From: Arcobacter roscoffensis | Lineage (GTDB): Bacteria > Campylobacterota > Campylobacteria > Campylobacterales > Arcobacteraceae | Direction of reading: 5' to 3' | Assembly (NCBI RefSeq): GCF_024267655.1 | Contig: NZ_CP100595.1 | Location: 62,001-126,000, forward strand | DNA length: 64,000 nt | Shown here: in pieces, positions 32,107-42,541 of the stretch | Layout of the letters: the number at the start of each line of letters is the position of its first letter | How positions within the stretch are numbered: the first letter of the stretch is position 1 | Position numbers and translations under genes: made by a program | Notes under the pieces: generated by a model | Databases searched by the model: none | The model's input: only the letters and a program-made list of their open reading frames with translations | Told to the model about the DNA's origin: nothing

Positions 32107-34053
32107 TTATTGTACAAATATTGTTGGAACAATCATAGGATATTTTTTGTATTTTCTAATACAGTGTTTTCTTACAACTTTTCTTAATTCATCTTCTAAA
32201 ACTCTAGTATTTTTGAAAATACCTGGCTTTGCATTTACTAAGAATGTATTTAATAAGTCTTCAATCTCTTTTGCAAAGAATCTATCTTGTTTATCAGGAA
32301 CAAGACCAAATGAAGCTACTTTTGGTTTTTGTGCTAAAGTTCTGTCATTTTCATTGATTTGTGCAACAATCATAACAACACCCTCGTTTGCCATTGTTTG
32401 TCTATCAATTACAATATCATCAGAGATTTTGTGGTTTAGTTGATTATCAATATAAACCTTACCTGTTTTAACAGATTTCACTTTTTTAAGATATTTAGGT
32501 GATACTTCAACTTGTTCACCATCACTCATAATATATAAGTTTCTTTCTAAAATACCACAATCAATACCTGTTTGACCATGTTTAAGTGCATGGTTATACT
32601 CACCATGTACTGGCATAAAGAATTTTGGTTTAACAAGTCTTAACATTAATTTTTGCTCTTCTTGTGCAGCATGACCTGAAACATGAATATCTGCATAATC
32701 TTGATAAGCAACTTTTGCACCAGCTTTTAATAAGTGGTTGATAATTCCAGATACACTTCCTTCATTTCCAGGAATTGCTTTAGCTGATAAAATAATTTGA
32801 TCAGTTGGCTTAATCTTAATATGTCTATGTTCATGAATAGCCATTCTATAAAGTGCTGACATAGATTCACCCTGAGAACCAGTAGTAACAATAAGTACTT
32901 CATCATCTTTATATTTATTTACTTCATGTGGATCAATAAATTGATCTTTAGGGAATTTGATATAACCTAAGCTCATTGCTAAATCAAGGTTTTTCTCCAT
33001 TGATCTTCCAATAACACAAATTTTTCTATTGTATTTTAAACCCTTCTCAATTGCTTGAGAAACTCTATGGATATTTGAAGAGAATGTAGACATAATAACT
33101 CTTCCTTTTGCACCTGCAAAAATTCTCTCAAATGTAGGCCCTACAGTTTTTTCAGTTTTTGTAAATCCTGGTGAGTGTGAGTTAGTTGAATCTGATGTTA
33201 ATAATAAAACACCCTTCTCCCCATAATGAGCTAATCTATGTATATCAGTTGGATATCCATCAATTGGTGTATGGTCAATTTTAAAGTCACCTGTATGTAT
33301 TATAGTTCCAGCTTCAGTTGTAACAGCGATACATGATGAATCAATAATAGAGTGAGTAATATGCATCCATTCTACTTCAAAGTCCCCTATTTTGATAGGT
33401 GTTCTTTTTTGAATAGCTCTAAATAATTTTCTATGTTCTCTCATTTTATGTTCATCAAATTTTGAACCAATCATTTCTAATGGTAATGATGTTCCATAAA
33501 CAGGGAATTGCATCTCTTTAAATAAATATGGCATTGCACCAATATGATCTTCATGACCATGAGTAATAACAATACCAGCAATCTTATCTTTAATTTGTCT
33601 AATATAAGTAAAATCAGGTATTAAAATATCAACACCGTGCATATCATCATCAGGGAAACTCATACCAACATCAATAATAATTGCAGACTTATCAGTCTCC
33701 ATTACCATCATATTTCCACCAATTTCACCTAGTCCTCCAAGAGGAGTAATTCTAACTTTGGCACTAGTATTTAGATTTAATTTATAGTGTGGATTTAATC
33801 TATCTTTTTGAATTTTTTCATTAATTGCATGTGCTTTTTTAAGATCATTTACCCAACCCTGACCTTTTAATGGCTGTTTAGGCCTAGGCTTTCTTTTTTT
33901 GTTTTGTGGATTTGGTTTTCTTTGTTCTTTTTTTTCTTCTTGATTTTTAGGAGCAGATGTGTTTTCTTCTGATTTAGTTTCTTCAGTTTTAGTTTCTTCT
34001 TTTGCTACAACAGTCTCTTCTTGTTTAGTTTCTTCTTGCTTAGTCTCTTCCAT
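32107..34053 (-). CDS. rnj: Ribonuclease J
   Basis: Metallo-beta-lactamase/beta-CASP ribonuclease with 5'-exonuclease and endonuclease activity. The zinc motif HGHEDHIG is present, then HSIIDSSC, HTGDFKIDH, and the beta-CASP segments STFSSNIHR and HVSGHA. The N-terminal 75 residues are a charged low-complexity arm (EETK repeats, then KPNPQNKKRKPRPKQ), an extension known from Helicobacter-type RNase J. ATG at 34053 has AAAGG upstream and overlaps the rsmA 3' end by 14 bases; a start further upstream would add unrelated residues from within rsmA. Likely the main mRNA-decay enzyme here. Confidence 0.94.
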   Translation of the reverse strand: MEETKQEETKQEETVVAKEETKTEETKSEENTSAPKNQEEKKEQRKPNPQNKKRKPRPKQPLKGQGWVNDLKKAHAINEKIQKDRLNPHYKLNLNTSAKVRITPLGGLGEIGGNMMVMETDKSAIIIDVGMSFPDDDMHGVDILIPDFTYIRQIKDKIAGIVITHGHEDHIGAMPYLFKEMQFPVYGTSLPLEMIGSKFDEHKMREHRKLFRAIQKRTPIKIGDFEVEWMHITHSIIDSSCIAVTTEAGTIIHTGDFKIDHTPIDGYPTDIHRLAHYGEKGVLLLTSDSTNSHSPGFTKTEKTVGPTFERIFAGAKGRVIMSTFSSNIHRVSQAIEKGLKYNRKICVIGRSMEKNLDLAMSLGYIKFPKDQFIDPHEVNKYKDDEVLIVTTGSQGESMSALYRMAIHEHRHIKIKPTDQIILSAKAIPGNEGSVSGIINHLLKAGAKVAYQDYADIHVSGHAAQEEQKLMLRLVKPKFFMPVHGEYNHALKHGQTGIDCGILERNLYIMSDGEQVEVSPKYLKKVKSVKTGKVYIDNQLNHKISDDIVIDRQTMANEGVVMIVAQINENDRTLAQKPKVASFGLVPDKQDRFFAKEIEDLLNTFLVNAKPGIFKNTRVLEDELRKVVRKHCIRKYKKYPMIVPTIFVQ

Positions 34054-34834
34054 TTTTAACCTTTGTATACATTTGGCTATACAAAGATGAACTAACTTCA
34101 TGAGGTCTTATATTAGAATCTATTTCTAGCTCTTCATATATAGAAGATAGAGTTTGTTTGTCAAATACTGATGATAGATTTTTAGAAAGTTTTTTTCTTG
34201 GTTGTGTAAAACAAGATTTTAAAAACTTTTTAAATTCCTTATCAATAGATTTACTCATATCTTTTTTTATATAAAGTATAGAAGACATAACTTTTGGTGG
34301 AGGATCAAATGATTCAGGAGGTACATCAAATAGTATCCTTGACTCACTTGATAAAAGCTCGCTTATAATTCCTAAAGATGAATATTCTTTATCATTTACT
34401 TTTGAAGTAAATTTTAAAGCAACCTCTTTTTGAATCATTACCATGATATGTTCACAGTTGTTATCTTCTAATGCTCTTAATATAATATTTGTCGCAATAT
34501 AGTATGGTAAGTTTGCAATCATGTCATATTTACCATCTTTCAGGGTTCCTTGCTTATCCCAAGCCTCTAAAACGTCAGTGTGGATCAGTTTTAGTTTCCC
34601 CTGCTCTATTTGCTCTTTAAATTTCGATTCTAAAATACCAATTAAATCGGTATCTACTTCATAAGCAGTTGTATCTTTGTACTTGACTAAGTATTTAGTC
34701 AAATCACCTAATCCAGGCCCAATTTCTACAATATCATTACTGTTGTTGGGCATCGATTGGATGATCTTTCCTAAAATCGATGAATCTATTAAAAAATTTT
34801 GTCCGTATTTTTTCTTTGCTTTTACTTTTTCCAT
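34040..34834 (-). CDS. rsmA: 16S rRNA dimethyladenosine transferase RsmA/KsgA
   Basis: Methyltransferase of 264 residues that dimethylates two adjacent adenosines near the 3' end of 16S rRNA. N-terminal [21 protein letters not shown] motif [14 protein letters not shown] and catalytic NLPYYIAT are all seen. It overlaps rnj by 14 bases, a gene order seen in other Campylobacterota. It is divergent from hisF, leaving a 73-base shared promoter region. Confidence 0.95.
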   Translation of the reverse strand: MEKVKAKKKYGQNFLIDSSILGKIIQSMPNNSNDIVEIGPGLGDLTKYLVKYKDTTAYEVDTDLIGILESKFKEQIEQGKLKLIHTDVLEAWDKQGTLKDGKYDMIANLPYYIATNIILRALEDNNCEHIMVMIQKEVALKFTSKVNDKEYSSLGIISELLSSESRILFDVPPESFDPPPKVMSSILYIKKDMSKSIDKEFKKFLKSCFTQPRKKLSKNLSSVFDKQTLSSIYEELEIDSNIRPHEVSSSLYSQMYTKVKNGRD

Positions 34835-34907
34835 TATTCCGAAGAGTATATCTGTTTTTAACTTACAATTAGATAAGATAATTACTAGTTATAGTAAAGG
34901 AATTTAT

Positions 34908-35669
34908 TTGAGTAATTTTGCAAAAAGAATAATACCATGTTTGGATGTTGATAACGGAAGAGTAGTAAAAGGTGTAAACTTTGTAGGTTTAAGAGATGCA
35001 GGTGATCCTGTAGAAGTAGCTAAAAGGTACAACAATGAAGGTGCTGATGAGATTACATTTTTAGATATTACAGCAAGTCATGAAAATAGAGGAACTATAG
35101 TTGATATAGTAAAAGAAGTAGCAAAAGAGGTTTTTATTCCTTTAACAGTTGGTGGAGGAATTAGAAAATTAGATGATATTTATAAACTTTTAAATGTTGG
35201 TTGTGATAAAGTTTCAATCAATTCTTCAGCTGTTACAAATCCTGATTTTATTAATGAAGGTGCTAAAAGATTTGGTTCTCAGTGTATTGTAGTTGCAATT
35301 GATGTTAAAAAAGTAGAAGATGGCTCTTATCATGTTTTTGTAAAGGGTGGTAGAGAAGATACTGGAATTGACGCATTGCAATGGGCTAAAGAGGTTTATG
35401 ATAGAGGTGCTGGTGAAATCCTATTAACTTCTATGGATACAGATGGAGCTAAAACAGGTTTTGAACTTAATATTACAAAACAAGTATCATCATTAGTTGA
35501 TATTCCTGTTATTGCAAGTGGTGGAGCTGGAACTATGGAACATATGAAAGAAGCATTTGATCATGGAGCTAGTGCTGCATTGGCTGCATCAATTTTCCAT
35601 TTTAAAGAGATTGATATTATGGATTTAAAAAGATATTTAAGACAGAACAATATTCCCGTAAGGATTTAA
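34908..35669 (+). CDS. hisF: Imidazole glycerol phosphate synthase subunit HisF
   Basis: Cyclase subunit of histidine biosynthesis, 253 residues, a TIM barrel that joins the HisH-derived ammonia to [23 protein letters not shown] has the first catalytic Asp; the second is in [14 protein letters not shown] and [13 protein letters not shown] are the phosphate-binding loops. The frame runs back to 34677 but that part is antisense to rsmA; TTG at 34908, with AAAGGA eight bases upstream, gives the standard HisF length and N-terminus. Other his genes are not in this window, which fits scattered his genes in this phylum. Confidence 0.96.
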   Translation: MSNFAKRIIPCLDVDNGRVVKGVNFVGLRDAGDPVEVAKRYNNEGADEITFLDITASHENRGTIVDIVKEVAKEVFIPLTVGGGIRKLDDIYKLLNVGCDKVSINSSAVTNPDFINEGAKRFGSQCIVVAIDVKKVEDGSYHVFVKGGREDTGIDALQWAKEVYDRGAGEILLTSMDTDGAKTGFELNITKQVSSLVDIPVIASGGAGTMEHMKEAFDHGASAALAASIFHFKEIDIMDLKRYLRQNNIPVRI

Positions 35670-35671
35670 TT

Positions 35672-36358
35672 ATGATAAAAAAAATTATGTTAATGGCAAT
35701 ATTTACTTTATTACCATTACAATTATTTGCATATGATATAAGTTTTAATAAAAAGTTTTCAAGTGTAGTGACTCCTGATGTATTAACTACATTTATTTCT
35801 GTAAATATAGAAGGTGATGATGAAAACTTTATAAATAGAAATATAGATAGATTTAACGATTTTATAAAAGATAGTGATAGTGTTACTAAAAAAAATGGTT
35901 CATATATTTTAAACCCTAAATATAGATACTATAAAAATAAACAAGAGTTTATGGGATATGTGGGAACACTAAGATATGAAATACAATCAACTAATGCAAA
36001 AAAAATAAATAAATTTATTGATGAACTTATTGCTTTAAAGAAAATAGTTGATATAAGAAAAGCTAAGGTAAATATTTCAAATTTATCTTGGAAGATTAGT
36101 GAAAGCTTATATGAAAAATCAGTTGATTTATTAAGAATTGAAGTTATTACTTGGGCAAGTAAATATAGTAAAAATTTAAGTGCAAAACTTTTAAAAAGTT
36201 GTGAAGTAAAAAATATAAATATAAACAATATTTCAAGAAACAATTTTTTTAGAAGTGAAGCTATGCCTATGAGTGCTAAAGCGGTTTCAGATTTAGCCCC
36301 TGTAAATAGTGATAAGACTATTTCTTTAAACCCAAACTTTTTAATGGAGTGTAAATAA
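35672..36358 (+). CDS. SIMPL-domain (DUF541) exported protein
   Basis: Protein of 228 residues with a signal peptide ending LQLFA (residue 19) and a SIMPL/DUF541-like body: repeated beta-alpha segments, GYVGTLRYEIQSTNAKKINKFIDEL, and the sequence ISESLYEKSVDLLRIEVITWASKYSKNL near residue 155. Such proteins are periplasmic or outer-membrane linked and of unclear role, often stress related. It begins two bases after hisF and ends next to the nucleosidase-like gene, so it is part of the hisF-rlmN transcript. Confidence 0.72.
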   Translation: MIKKIMLMAIFTLLPLQLFAYDISFNKKFSSVVTPDVLTTFISVNIEGDDENFINRNIDRFNDFIKDSDSVTKKNGSYILNPKYRYYKNKQEFMGYVGTLRYEIQSTNAKKINKFIDELIALKKIVDIRKAKVNISNLSWKISESLYEKSVDLLRIEVITWASKYSKNLSAKLLKSCEVKNININNISRNNFFRSEAMPMSAKAVSDLAPVNSDKTISLNPNFLMECK

Positions 36359-36895
36359 ATGATAATATGTGCTGGAAGAAATGAAGTATTTCCATTTGCA
36401 ACACCAATTGGAGTAGGGCTTGTAGAATCTGCTATAAACCTTACAAGACAGTGTTTATTTGATAAGCCAGATTATTTACTATTTATAGGAAGTGCTGGTT
36501 CGTATGGTGAACATAAGGTATTTGATATTCTTGAGTCAAAAAGAGCTTCAAATATTGAGCTTAGTTTTTTAACTAATAGTTCATACACTCCTTTAGATAA
36601 TGTTTTAGAATCAGAAAATAAGTTTGCAAGAAATGATACTATTGTAAACTCATCAAACTATATCTCTACAAACAGTGAACTTACAAAAAACTTTAAAGAG
36701 TACGGTATAGGTATTGAAAACATGGAGTATTTTTCTGTACTTCAAGTTGCAAAACAGTTTGAAATACCTGTTGCTGGTATCTTTGTTGTTACAAACTTTA
36801 CAGATGAAAATGCCCATGAAGACTTTATGAAAAATCATAAAGTTGCAATGGAAAAACTAACTAATTATTTAGTTGAAAAACAAATTATAAAATAA
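36359..36895 (+). CDS. Short nucleoside phosphorylase/nucleosidase-like protein
   Basis: Purine nucleoside phosphorylase/MTA-SAH nucleosidase superfamily protein of 178 residues. Visible features are LFIGSAGSYG after a buried strand, GIGIENMEYFSV (the E-x-E/M-E ribose-binding signature) and VVTNFTDENAHEDF with the acidic catalytic position. It is clearly shorter than MTA/SAH nucleosidases (about 230), mainly at the N-terminus, where only a brief strand (MIICAGRNEVFPFATPIGVG) precedes. It overlaps the SIMPL stop with its start. Function in purine salvage or the futalosine route is possible but not shown. Confidence 0.72.
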   Translation: MIICAGRNEVFPFATPIGVGLVESAINLTRQCLFDKPDYLLFIGSAGSYGEHKVFDILESKRASNIELSFLTNSSYTPLDNVLESENKFARNDTIVNSSNYISTNSELTKNFKEYGIGIENMEYFSVLQVAKQFEIPVAGIFVVTNFTDENAHEDFMKNHKVAMEKLTNYLVEKQIIK

Positions 36896-36906
36896 GAGTA
36901 GAAAAT

Positions 36907-37989
36907 ATGTCAAAATTTGCAGAACCATCTATATATGATTTTACTTTAGATGATTTAAAAAATACTTTAAAGCCATCATTTAGAGCAAAACAAGTATATA
37001 ACTGGTTATATAAAAACTATGCTTCATCATATGATGAAATGAAAAATATCCCTAATGATTTAAAACAAACATTAGAAAATGAATATCCAATAGATATTAT
37101 GGAAATTGTGAAAAAAGAACAAAGTAGCGATGGAAGTATAAAATATCTATTTAAATTAAGAGATAACCATACGGTTGAGGCTGTATTGCTTCTAATGAAG
37201 AAAAAAAAGATTGATGAAGATGGAAATATCCAAAGAAGTGAGCAGTATACTGTTTGTATTTCTTCACAAGTTGGGTGTAAAGTAGGGTGTACTTTCTGTC
37301 TTACAGCTAAAGGTGGGTTTGTTAGAAATCTTACTGTAGGAGAGTACATAGCTCAAATTGTAAATATCAAAAGAGATAATGATATTCCTGAAAATAAGTC
37401 TTTAAATATCGTATATATGGGAATGGGTGAGCCACTTGATAATTTCAATAACTTTACTAAAGCAGTTGAAATTTTTTCAGATGAAGATGGTTTATCAATA
37501 AATAGAAGAAGACAAACAGTATCAACATCAGGTGTTGCTTCAAAGATTGAAAAACTTGGTGAAAAAGATTTAGGAATACAACTTGCTATTTCTTTACATG
37601 CTGTTGATGATGAGCTAAGAAGTGAACTTATTCCTATGAATAAGGCTTATAATATTGCTTCTATTATTGCTGCTGTTAAAAAGTTCCCAGTTGATACTAG
37701 AAAAAAAGTTATGTTTGAATATCTTGTAATTAAAGGTAAAAATGATTCTATTGAAGCAGCAAGAAAACTTCTTGTTTTACTAAATGGAATTCATGCAAAA
37801 GTAAATTTAATTTACTTTAATCCATATCCAGGAACTACATATCAGCGACCAGAAGAAAAAGATATGATAAAATTCAAAGACTTTTTAAATGATAGGGGAC
37901 TTATTTGTACTATAAGAGAGTCAAAGGGGCTTGATATTTCAGCTGCTTGCGGGCAGTTAAAAGAGAAGGAAACAAATGGCAACACTTGA
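36907..37989 (+). CDS. rlmN: Dual-specificity RNA methyltransferase RlmN
   Basis: Radical SAM enzyme of 360 residues that methylates C2 of A2503 in 23S rRNA and A37 in some tRNAs. The radical SAM motif is CKVGCTFCLTAKGGF. YMGMGEPLDN, RRQTVSTSG and AISLHA follow, and the second catalytic Cys is in GLDISAACGQL. The N-terminal four-helix domain is present. Its last 14 bases overlap a small membrane protein gene in another frame. Confidence 0.96.
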   Translation: MSKFAEPSIYDFTLDDLKNTLKPSFRAKQVYNWLYKNYASSYDEMKNIPNDLKQTLENEYPIDIMEIVKKEQSSDGSIKYLFKLRDNHTVEAVLLLMKKKKIDEDGNIQRSEQYTVCISSQVGCKVGCTFCLTAKGGFVRNLTVGEYIAQIVNIKRDNDIPENKSLNIVYMGMGEPLDNFNNFTKAVEIFSDEDGLSINRRRQTVSTSGVASKIEKLGEKDLGIQLAISLHAVDDELRSELIPMNKAYNIASIIAAVKKFPVDTRKKVMFEYLVIKGKNDSIEAARKLLVLLNGIHAKVNLIYFNPYPGTTYQRPEEKDMIKFKDFLNDRGLICTIRESKGLDISAACGQLKEKETNGNT

Positions 37990-38083
37990 GATAGCACTTT
38001 TAGCTTTTATAGTAGTAGTGGTAGTAGTTTCGGCAGTAGGTTTTTATATAAGTAATAAAGAAGATAAAGAAGAGGAGAATTAA
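37976..38083 (+). CDS. Small single-span membrane protein (35 aa)
   Basis: A 35-residue open frame between rlmN and gltX: MATLEIALLAFIVVVVV at the start, one hydrophobic helix (residues 5-25), then a charged tail ISNKEDKEEEN. AGAAGGA lies six bases before the ATG, one of the strongest ribosome sites in the region, and is placed inside the rlmN coding end. It fills the gap exactly, ending six bases before gltX. Its small size and good initiation signals suggest a genuine small membrane protein; function unknown. Confidence 0.6.
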   Translation: MATLEIALLAFIVVVVVVSAVGFYISNKEDKEEEN

Positions 38084-38089
38084 TTTAAA

Positions 38090-39499
38090 ATGGCAATTAC
38101 AAGATTTGCACCAAGCCCAACAGGATATTTACATATTGGAGGTCTTAGAACAGCTTTATATAGCTATTTATGGGCTAAAAAAACTGGTGGTGAGTTTAAA
38201 TTAAGAATTGAAGATACAGATAATGCAAGAAATAATGAAGATGCAGTAAGAGCTATTCTTGAAGCTTTTGAGTGGGTTGGAATGCCAAGTGACTGTGAAA
38301 TTGAATATCAATCAAAAAGAACAGATATTTATAAAAAATACATCGCTCAATTACTAGAAGAGGGTAAAGCATATAAATGTTATATGAGTAGAGATGAACT
38401 TGATGCCCTAAGAGCTAAGCAAGAAGCTGCAAAAGAAAACCCAAGATATGATGGTACTTGGAGACCAGAGGATGGTAAAGTATTACCTGAAATTCCTGAG
38501 GGAGTTGAGCCAGTAATTAGAATCAAAGCTCCAACTGAGGGAAAAATTGAGTTTGAAGATGGTGTAAAAGGAAAGATGAGTTTTGATGCTTCTCAAGTAG
38601 ATGATTTTGTAATTGCAAGAGCAAATGGTATGCCTATTTATAACTTTGTTGTTGCTATTGATGACCATTTAATGGGAATGACTGATGTATTAAGAGGTGA
38701 TGACCATGTATCAAATACTCCAAAACAAATCGTAATTTATAATGCTTTAGGATTTGATGTACCAAAATTCTATCATATGCCAATGATTAATAATCCATCA
38801 GGTAAAAAACTATCTAAAAGAGATGGTGCTATGGATGTTATGCAGTATAAAGAAGATGGATATTTACCAGAAGCACTTTTAAACTTTTTAGTAAGACTTG
38901 GTTGGTCAAATAAAGATCAAGAGATTTTCTCAATGGATGAGATGTTAGAATTATTTGATCCAAATAATATCAATAAATCAGCATCAGCTTATAATGCAGA
39001 AAAGCTTTTATGGTTAAATGCTCATTATATTAAAAATGTATCAAATGAGAGATTAGCAAAAGAGTTAGAGTATTTTGATTGTCACTTAGAAGGACATGAT
39101 AAAAAAGAGATGTTATTAGACTTATCAAAAGAGAGAGCTCAAACATTAATCGAATTAAAAGATGCAATTTCTAAAATAGTTGAAGTTCCTACATCTTATG
39201 AATCAAAAGGTTCTAAGAAGTTTGTAAAAGAGGGAACTGTTGAGATGTTAGAAAACTATTTAGCTTTATTAGAATCAAATAAAGATAGTTTACATTTAGC
39301 ACCAGATTATGAACTTATAACAAAACCTTTTATTGAAGAAAATGGTTTAAAATTTCCTCAATTATTCCAACCAATTAGAATTGCTTTAACAGGTGGAACA
39401 CAAGCACCTTCTGTATATGATATTATGGCAATATTAGGATTTGATGAAGTAAAAACTAGAATAAACAATGCAATAGCGCAAAATTTTGGAAAAGAGTAG
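38090..39499 (+). CDS. gltX: Glutamyl-tRNA synthetase
   Basis: Class I aminoacyl-tRNA synthetase of 469 residues. It has the HIGH-like motif PTGYLHIGGLRTALYSY at residues 10-26 and the KMSKS-like KKLSKRDGA. RIEDTDNARN and RGDDHVSNTPKQ are typical of GluRS. Organisms of this phylum often carry two GltX copies, one charging tRNA-Gln; which one this is cannot be told here. GAGGAG lies ten bases before the ATG. Confidence 0.95.
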   Translation: MAITRFAPSPTGYLHIGGLRTALYSYLWAKKTGGEFKLRIEDTDNARNNEDAVRAILEAFEWVGMPSDCEIEYQSKRTDIYKKYIAQLLEEGKAYKCYMSRDELDALRAKQEAAKENPRYDGTWRPEDGKVLPEIPEGVEPVIRIKAPTEGKIEFEDGVKGKMSFDASQVDDFVIARANGMPIYNFVVAIDDHLMGMTDVLRGDDHVSNTPKQIVIYNALGFDVPKFYHMPMINNPSGKKLSKRDGAMDVMQYKEDGYLPEALLNFLVRLGWSNKDQEIFSMDEMLELFDPNNINKSASAYNAEKLLWLNAHYIKNVSNERLAKELEYFDCHLEGHDKKEMLLDLSKERAQTLIELKDAISKIVEVPTSYESKGSKKFVKEGTVEMLENYLALLESNKDSLHLAPDYELITKPFIEENGLKFPQLFQPIRIALTGGTQAPSVYDIMAILGFDEVKTRINNAIAQNFGKE

Positions 39500-39567
39500 T
39501 ACTCTTTACTTGATTATTATTTCATAATAGGGCATAATGATTATACTTAAATAAAGGAAGAATTAAC

Positions 39568-39834
39568 ATGAACATTTATGTTGGAAATCTGTCTTACCAA
39601 ATGACAGATAAGAGTTTAGAAGAAGTTTTTGCTAAGTTTGGCGAAGTTAAAAGTGCTAAAGTTATCATGGATAGAGATACTGGAAGATCAAAAGGTTTTG
39701 GTTTTGTTGAAATGAATTCAGCAGACGCTGGAAGTGAAGCTATTGAAGCATTAAACGGTAATGACTGCGAAGGTAGAACTTTAAGAGTTAATGAAGCAAA
39801 ACCAAGAGAAGAAAGACCTAGAAGACAATACTAG
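39568..39834 (+). CDS. RRM-domain RNA-binding protein
   Basis: Single RNA-recognition-motif protein of 88 residues. RNP2 is IYVGNL (residues 3-8) and RNP1 is KGFGFVEM. The short C-terminal tail KPREERPRRQY is basic. Such glycine-poor small RRM proteins are common in Campylobacterota and Cyanobacteria and likely act as RNA chaperones. It has its own TATACT-type promoter box upstream and a strong terminator downstream, so it is a monocistronic gene. Confidence 0.92.
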   Translation: MNIYVGNLSYQMTDKSLEEVFAKFGEVKSAKVIMDRDTGRSKGFGFVEMNSADAGSEAIEALNGNDCEGRTLRVNEAKPREERPRRQY

Positions 39835-39852
39835 TCATTTTTTCTTATCATA

Positions 39853-39889
39853 AAAAAAGCCTTAGATACATTGTATCTAAGGCTTTTTT
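39853..39889. terminator. Strong bidirectional terminator
   Basis: Eighteen-base perfect stem AAAAAAGCCTTAGATACA/TGTATCTAAGGCTTTTTT with a single-base formal loop, ending in T runs on both strands. It sits between the convergent RRM and chemoreceptor genes and should stop both. Confidence 0.95.
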
Positions 39890-39892
39890 ATT

Positions 39893-42304
39893 TTAGAAAC
39901 TTTCCCATTCATCATCTGAACTATTAGTATTACTTTTTATTGTTGTATTACTTGAAGGAGTATGTTTTTTAACCTTGATTGGTTTTACTTCTTTTACTTC
40001 AATAGCAGAAGAATCATAACTAGGCTGTTTTACCTTAGCTGTACCCTTACCTTCAAAGTTGTTTTTATTAACTGCTTCAACAACTTCTTGTGCAATAGTA
40101 TTTGTTTCTTGTGCAATAGAGTTTGTTTTATCTGCAATAGCAGCATTTTGTTGTGTAAATTGATCTAATTGTCCAACTGCATCAGCAATTTGAGTCATAC
40201 CTATTGTTTGCTCATTTGCTGCATGTGTAACATCATCAATAAGTTTACTTGTTTCCACAATCTTTTCATCTAATTGATTAAAGCCTTCAATCATTTTACT
40301 ACTGATGCTTTTACCTGTATTTGCTTTTACAGTTGCTGTTTCAACTAAATCTTTAATCTCTTTAGCAGCTTCAGCTGATCTGCTTGCTAGGTTTCTAACT
40401 TCTTGTGCAACTACGGCAAAACCTTTACCAGCTTCACCAGCAGTAGCAGCTTCAACAGCTGCATTTAGTGAAAGAATATTTGTTTGGAATGCAATTTGAT
40501 CAATAACTGAAATTGCATCGTTTATGGCAACAACAGTATCATTTATCTCATCCATTGATTTTACAGTTTCATTTGCTAGGCTTTGACCCTCTGCAGCAGA
40601 TGATTTTGTCTCATTTGAGATATTAAGCATCTGTTGTGCTTTTTGATTTGTTTGTTCAATATTACTTGTAATCTCGTCAATAGATGCAGCAGTCTCTTCA
40701 AGTGAACTTGCTTGAGAAGTTGCATTATTACTTAAAGTTCTTACATTTTGAGTTAATTCACTTGAACTATTTTGTAATGATATACCATCTTCTTCACTAT
40801 CTTGAAGCATATGTGTAATCATTCTATTCATCTCAATAATCTCATTTCCAATCTTACCACAGCTAGAAGAGTCAAGTTTCGCTGTAAAGTCCCTATTTGT
40901 ATAGCTTCCTAAAACGTCACTAATTTTATTTAAATCTTTTCCTACTAAACTTTCAAGAGTATCAAGCATAGAGTTTAGAAGTTCTTTTAACTCATTTAAT
41001 GATTCAGTTGAAGTTGAATTTGAAATTCTTTTATCTAAATAACCTTGGCTTACAGTATTAGCAACAGTTTTAACATTTTCAATTAATGAATTGTCTTGTT
41101 CAATTCCTACTTTAATTTTCTCTACGTTTGTATTAATTGAATAAGCCATTACTCCAAATTCATCACTACTTTTAACAGCAATGTCATTTGTTGTTGTTGA
41201 TTCTTTATTTAGGTATTTAAAGAATCCTTCAAGCCCAATAGAAATATCACTTAAGTTAGAGTTCAACTTTCTAACTGATAAATAAATAACACCTGCAATT
41301 AAAAGAAGACCTATTAAACTTGCCACTATAGAGAAGTTTCTAATAAATATTGCATTTCCTAAATATTCAGTTGTTGGAGCTAAAACTACAAAATTCCAAT
41401 ATGTATCAGTTCCTTTTAATTCAAAAGGAGTTGAGTAGTAAAATGATTCATTTCCAGTATTTTCAGATATTTTTGTAAATGAATATGGCTTATTTTCCTT
41501 AGAGTTTGATAATAGATTTTTATAGTCTTGAGAATTATTAGTAATATCTAATATATCTTTTCCTAAATAATCTTTATTTTTGTGACCAACCATAATTCCA
41601 TAGTTATCAATTAAGAAAGTATAACCTGTGTCAAATACTTTAATTGAGTTTGCCATTTTAGCAAAAGTATCAAGAACAATATCAACTCCAATAGTACCTA
41701 AAAATAATCCATCTTTATACATAGGAAGAGCAATAGTTGTCATAAGTACTTCAACTCCATCAACAGGATATTTGTAAGGTTTAGTGATGAAAGTTTTTCT
41801 AGCTTCTCTAGGGCCTTTAATCCATTCTAAATCATCACTATACACTGAACCTGTATCTAGTACATACGAGCCTTTTGATCTTACAACATAAGGATTAAAC
41901 TGACCTGTTTTATCATATCCAGCTTTTTTTGTACCTTCTGGGATTAAATCAAAAAAAGTACCTTTTTCTTTAACTTTAAACCAAACACCAATAATACTTT
42001 TGTTGTGTTCTAAAATAGATTCAAAAAACTTGACAGTCTCTTTTTCACTCATTTTAGTATTATGAGCTACTGCTTGCTCAAACCTTGAAGTCAAACCTCT
42101 TGTAACAATAATAGATTGTTCAATTTGACCTTTAATATTTTCAGCATGTTTAGCTGAAAGCTCTTTTAAATATTTCCTTGCATCTTCTTGAGATGTTTTA
42201 TATGAGTAACTTGATACAAAGTACATAGTAATAGAAAATACTAATACCGTAGCACCAAGAACTTGTAATAAAAGTTTCTTTCCAAAGCTAGATTTCTTTT
42301 CCAT
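39893..42304 (-). CDS. Methyl-accepting chemotaxis protein, Cache sensor
   Basis: Chemoreceptor of 803 residues. A first membrane helix (about 12-31) precedes a large periplasmic double-Cache sensor domain ([32 protein letters not shown]); a second helix lies around 325-345. A HAMP-like region and long coiled coil follow, with the signalling tip [20 protein letters not shown]. The protein ends in EWESF, matching the xWxxF tether pattern used by CheR/CheB. The ligand is unknown; dCache receptors often bind amino acids or organic acids. It is divergent from the response regulator at 42542 with a 237-base gap containing only AT-rich promoter-like sequence. Confidence 0.94.
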   Translation of the reverse strand: MEKKSSFGKKLLLQVLGATVLVFSITMYFVSSYSYKTSQEDARKYLKELSAKHAENIKGQIEQSIIVTRGLTSRFEQAVAHNTKMSEKETVKFFESILEHNKSIIGVWFKVKEKGTFFDLIPEGTKKAGYDKTGQFNPYVVRSKGSYVLDTGSVYSDDLEWIKGPREARKTFITKPYKYPVDGVEVLMTTIALPMYKDGLFLGTIGVDIVLDTFAKMANSIKVFDTGYTFLIDNYGIMVGHKNKDYLGKDILDITNNSQDYKNLLSNSKENKPYSFTKISENTGNESFYYSTPFELKGTDTYWNFVVLAPTTEYLGNAIFIRNFSIVASLIGLLLIAGVIYLSVRKLNSNLSDISIGLEGFFKYLNKESTTTNDIAVKSSDEFGVMAYSINTNVEKIKVGIEQDNSLIENVKTVANTVSQGYLDKRISNSTSTESLNELKELLNSMLDTLESLVGKDLNKISDVLGSYTNRDFTAKLDSSSCGKIGNEIIEMNRMITHMLQDSEEDGISLQNSSSELTQNVRTLSNNATSQASSLEETAASIDEITSNIEQTNQKAQQMLNISNETKSSAAEGQSLANETVKSMDEINDTVVAINDAISVIDQIAFQTNILSLNAAVEAATAGEAGKGFAVVAQEVRNLASRSAEAAKEIKDLVETATVKANTGKSISSKMIEGFNQLDEKIVETSKLIDDVTHAANEQTIGMTQIADAVGQLDQFTQQNAAIADKTNSIAQETNTIAQEVVEAVNKNNFEGKGTAKVKQPSYDSSAIEVKEVKPIKVKKHTPSSNTTIKSNTNSSDDEWESF

Positions 42305-42541
42305 GTTAAATCCTTTTTTTCGCTATATAAAAATTATACCAGTAAAAAGTATCATTTGAGTTATAAAAAGTGTTATAAAACAAACAAATATATAAAATAA
42401 TGAAACTAGATACCATAAATGATAATAATGACAATTATATAATAAAAATCAATAGATAATCTTTAAATTATTTACAAATTTTTAGTATTTATAGAAGTTT
42501 ATTAACTTTTATTTGATAAGATTAAATTTTAAGGATAAATA

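Noticed and set aside
34677-34907. 77-residue N-terminal extension of HisF
   Set aside because: It is the antisense of rsmA, and normal HisF begins at TTG 34908 with a ribosome site.
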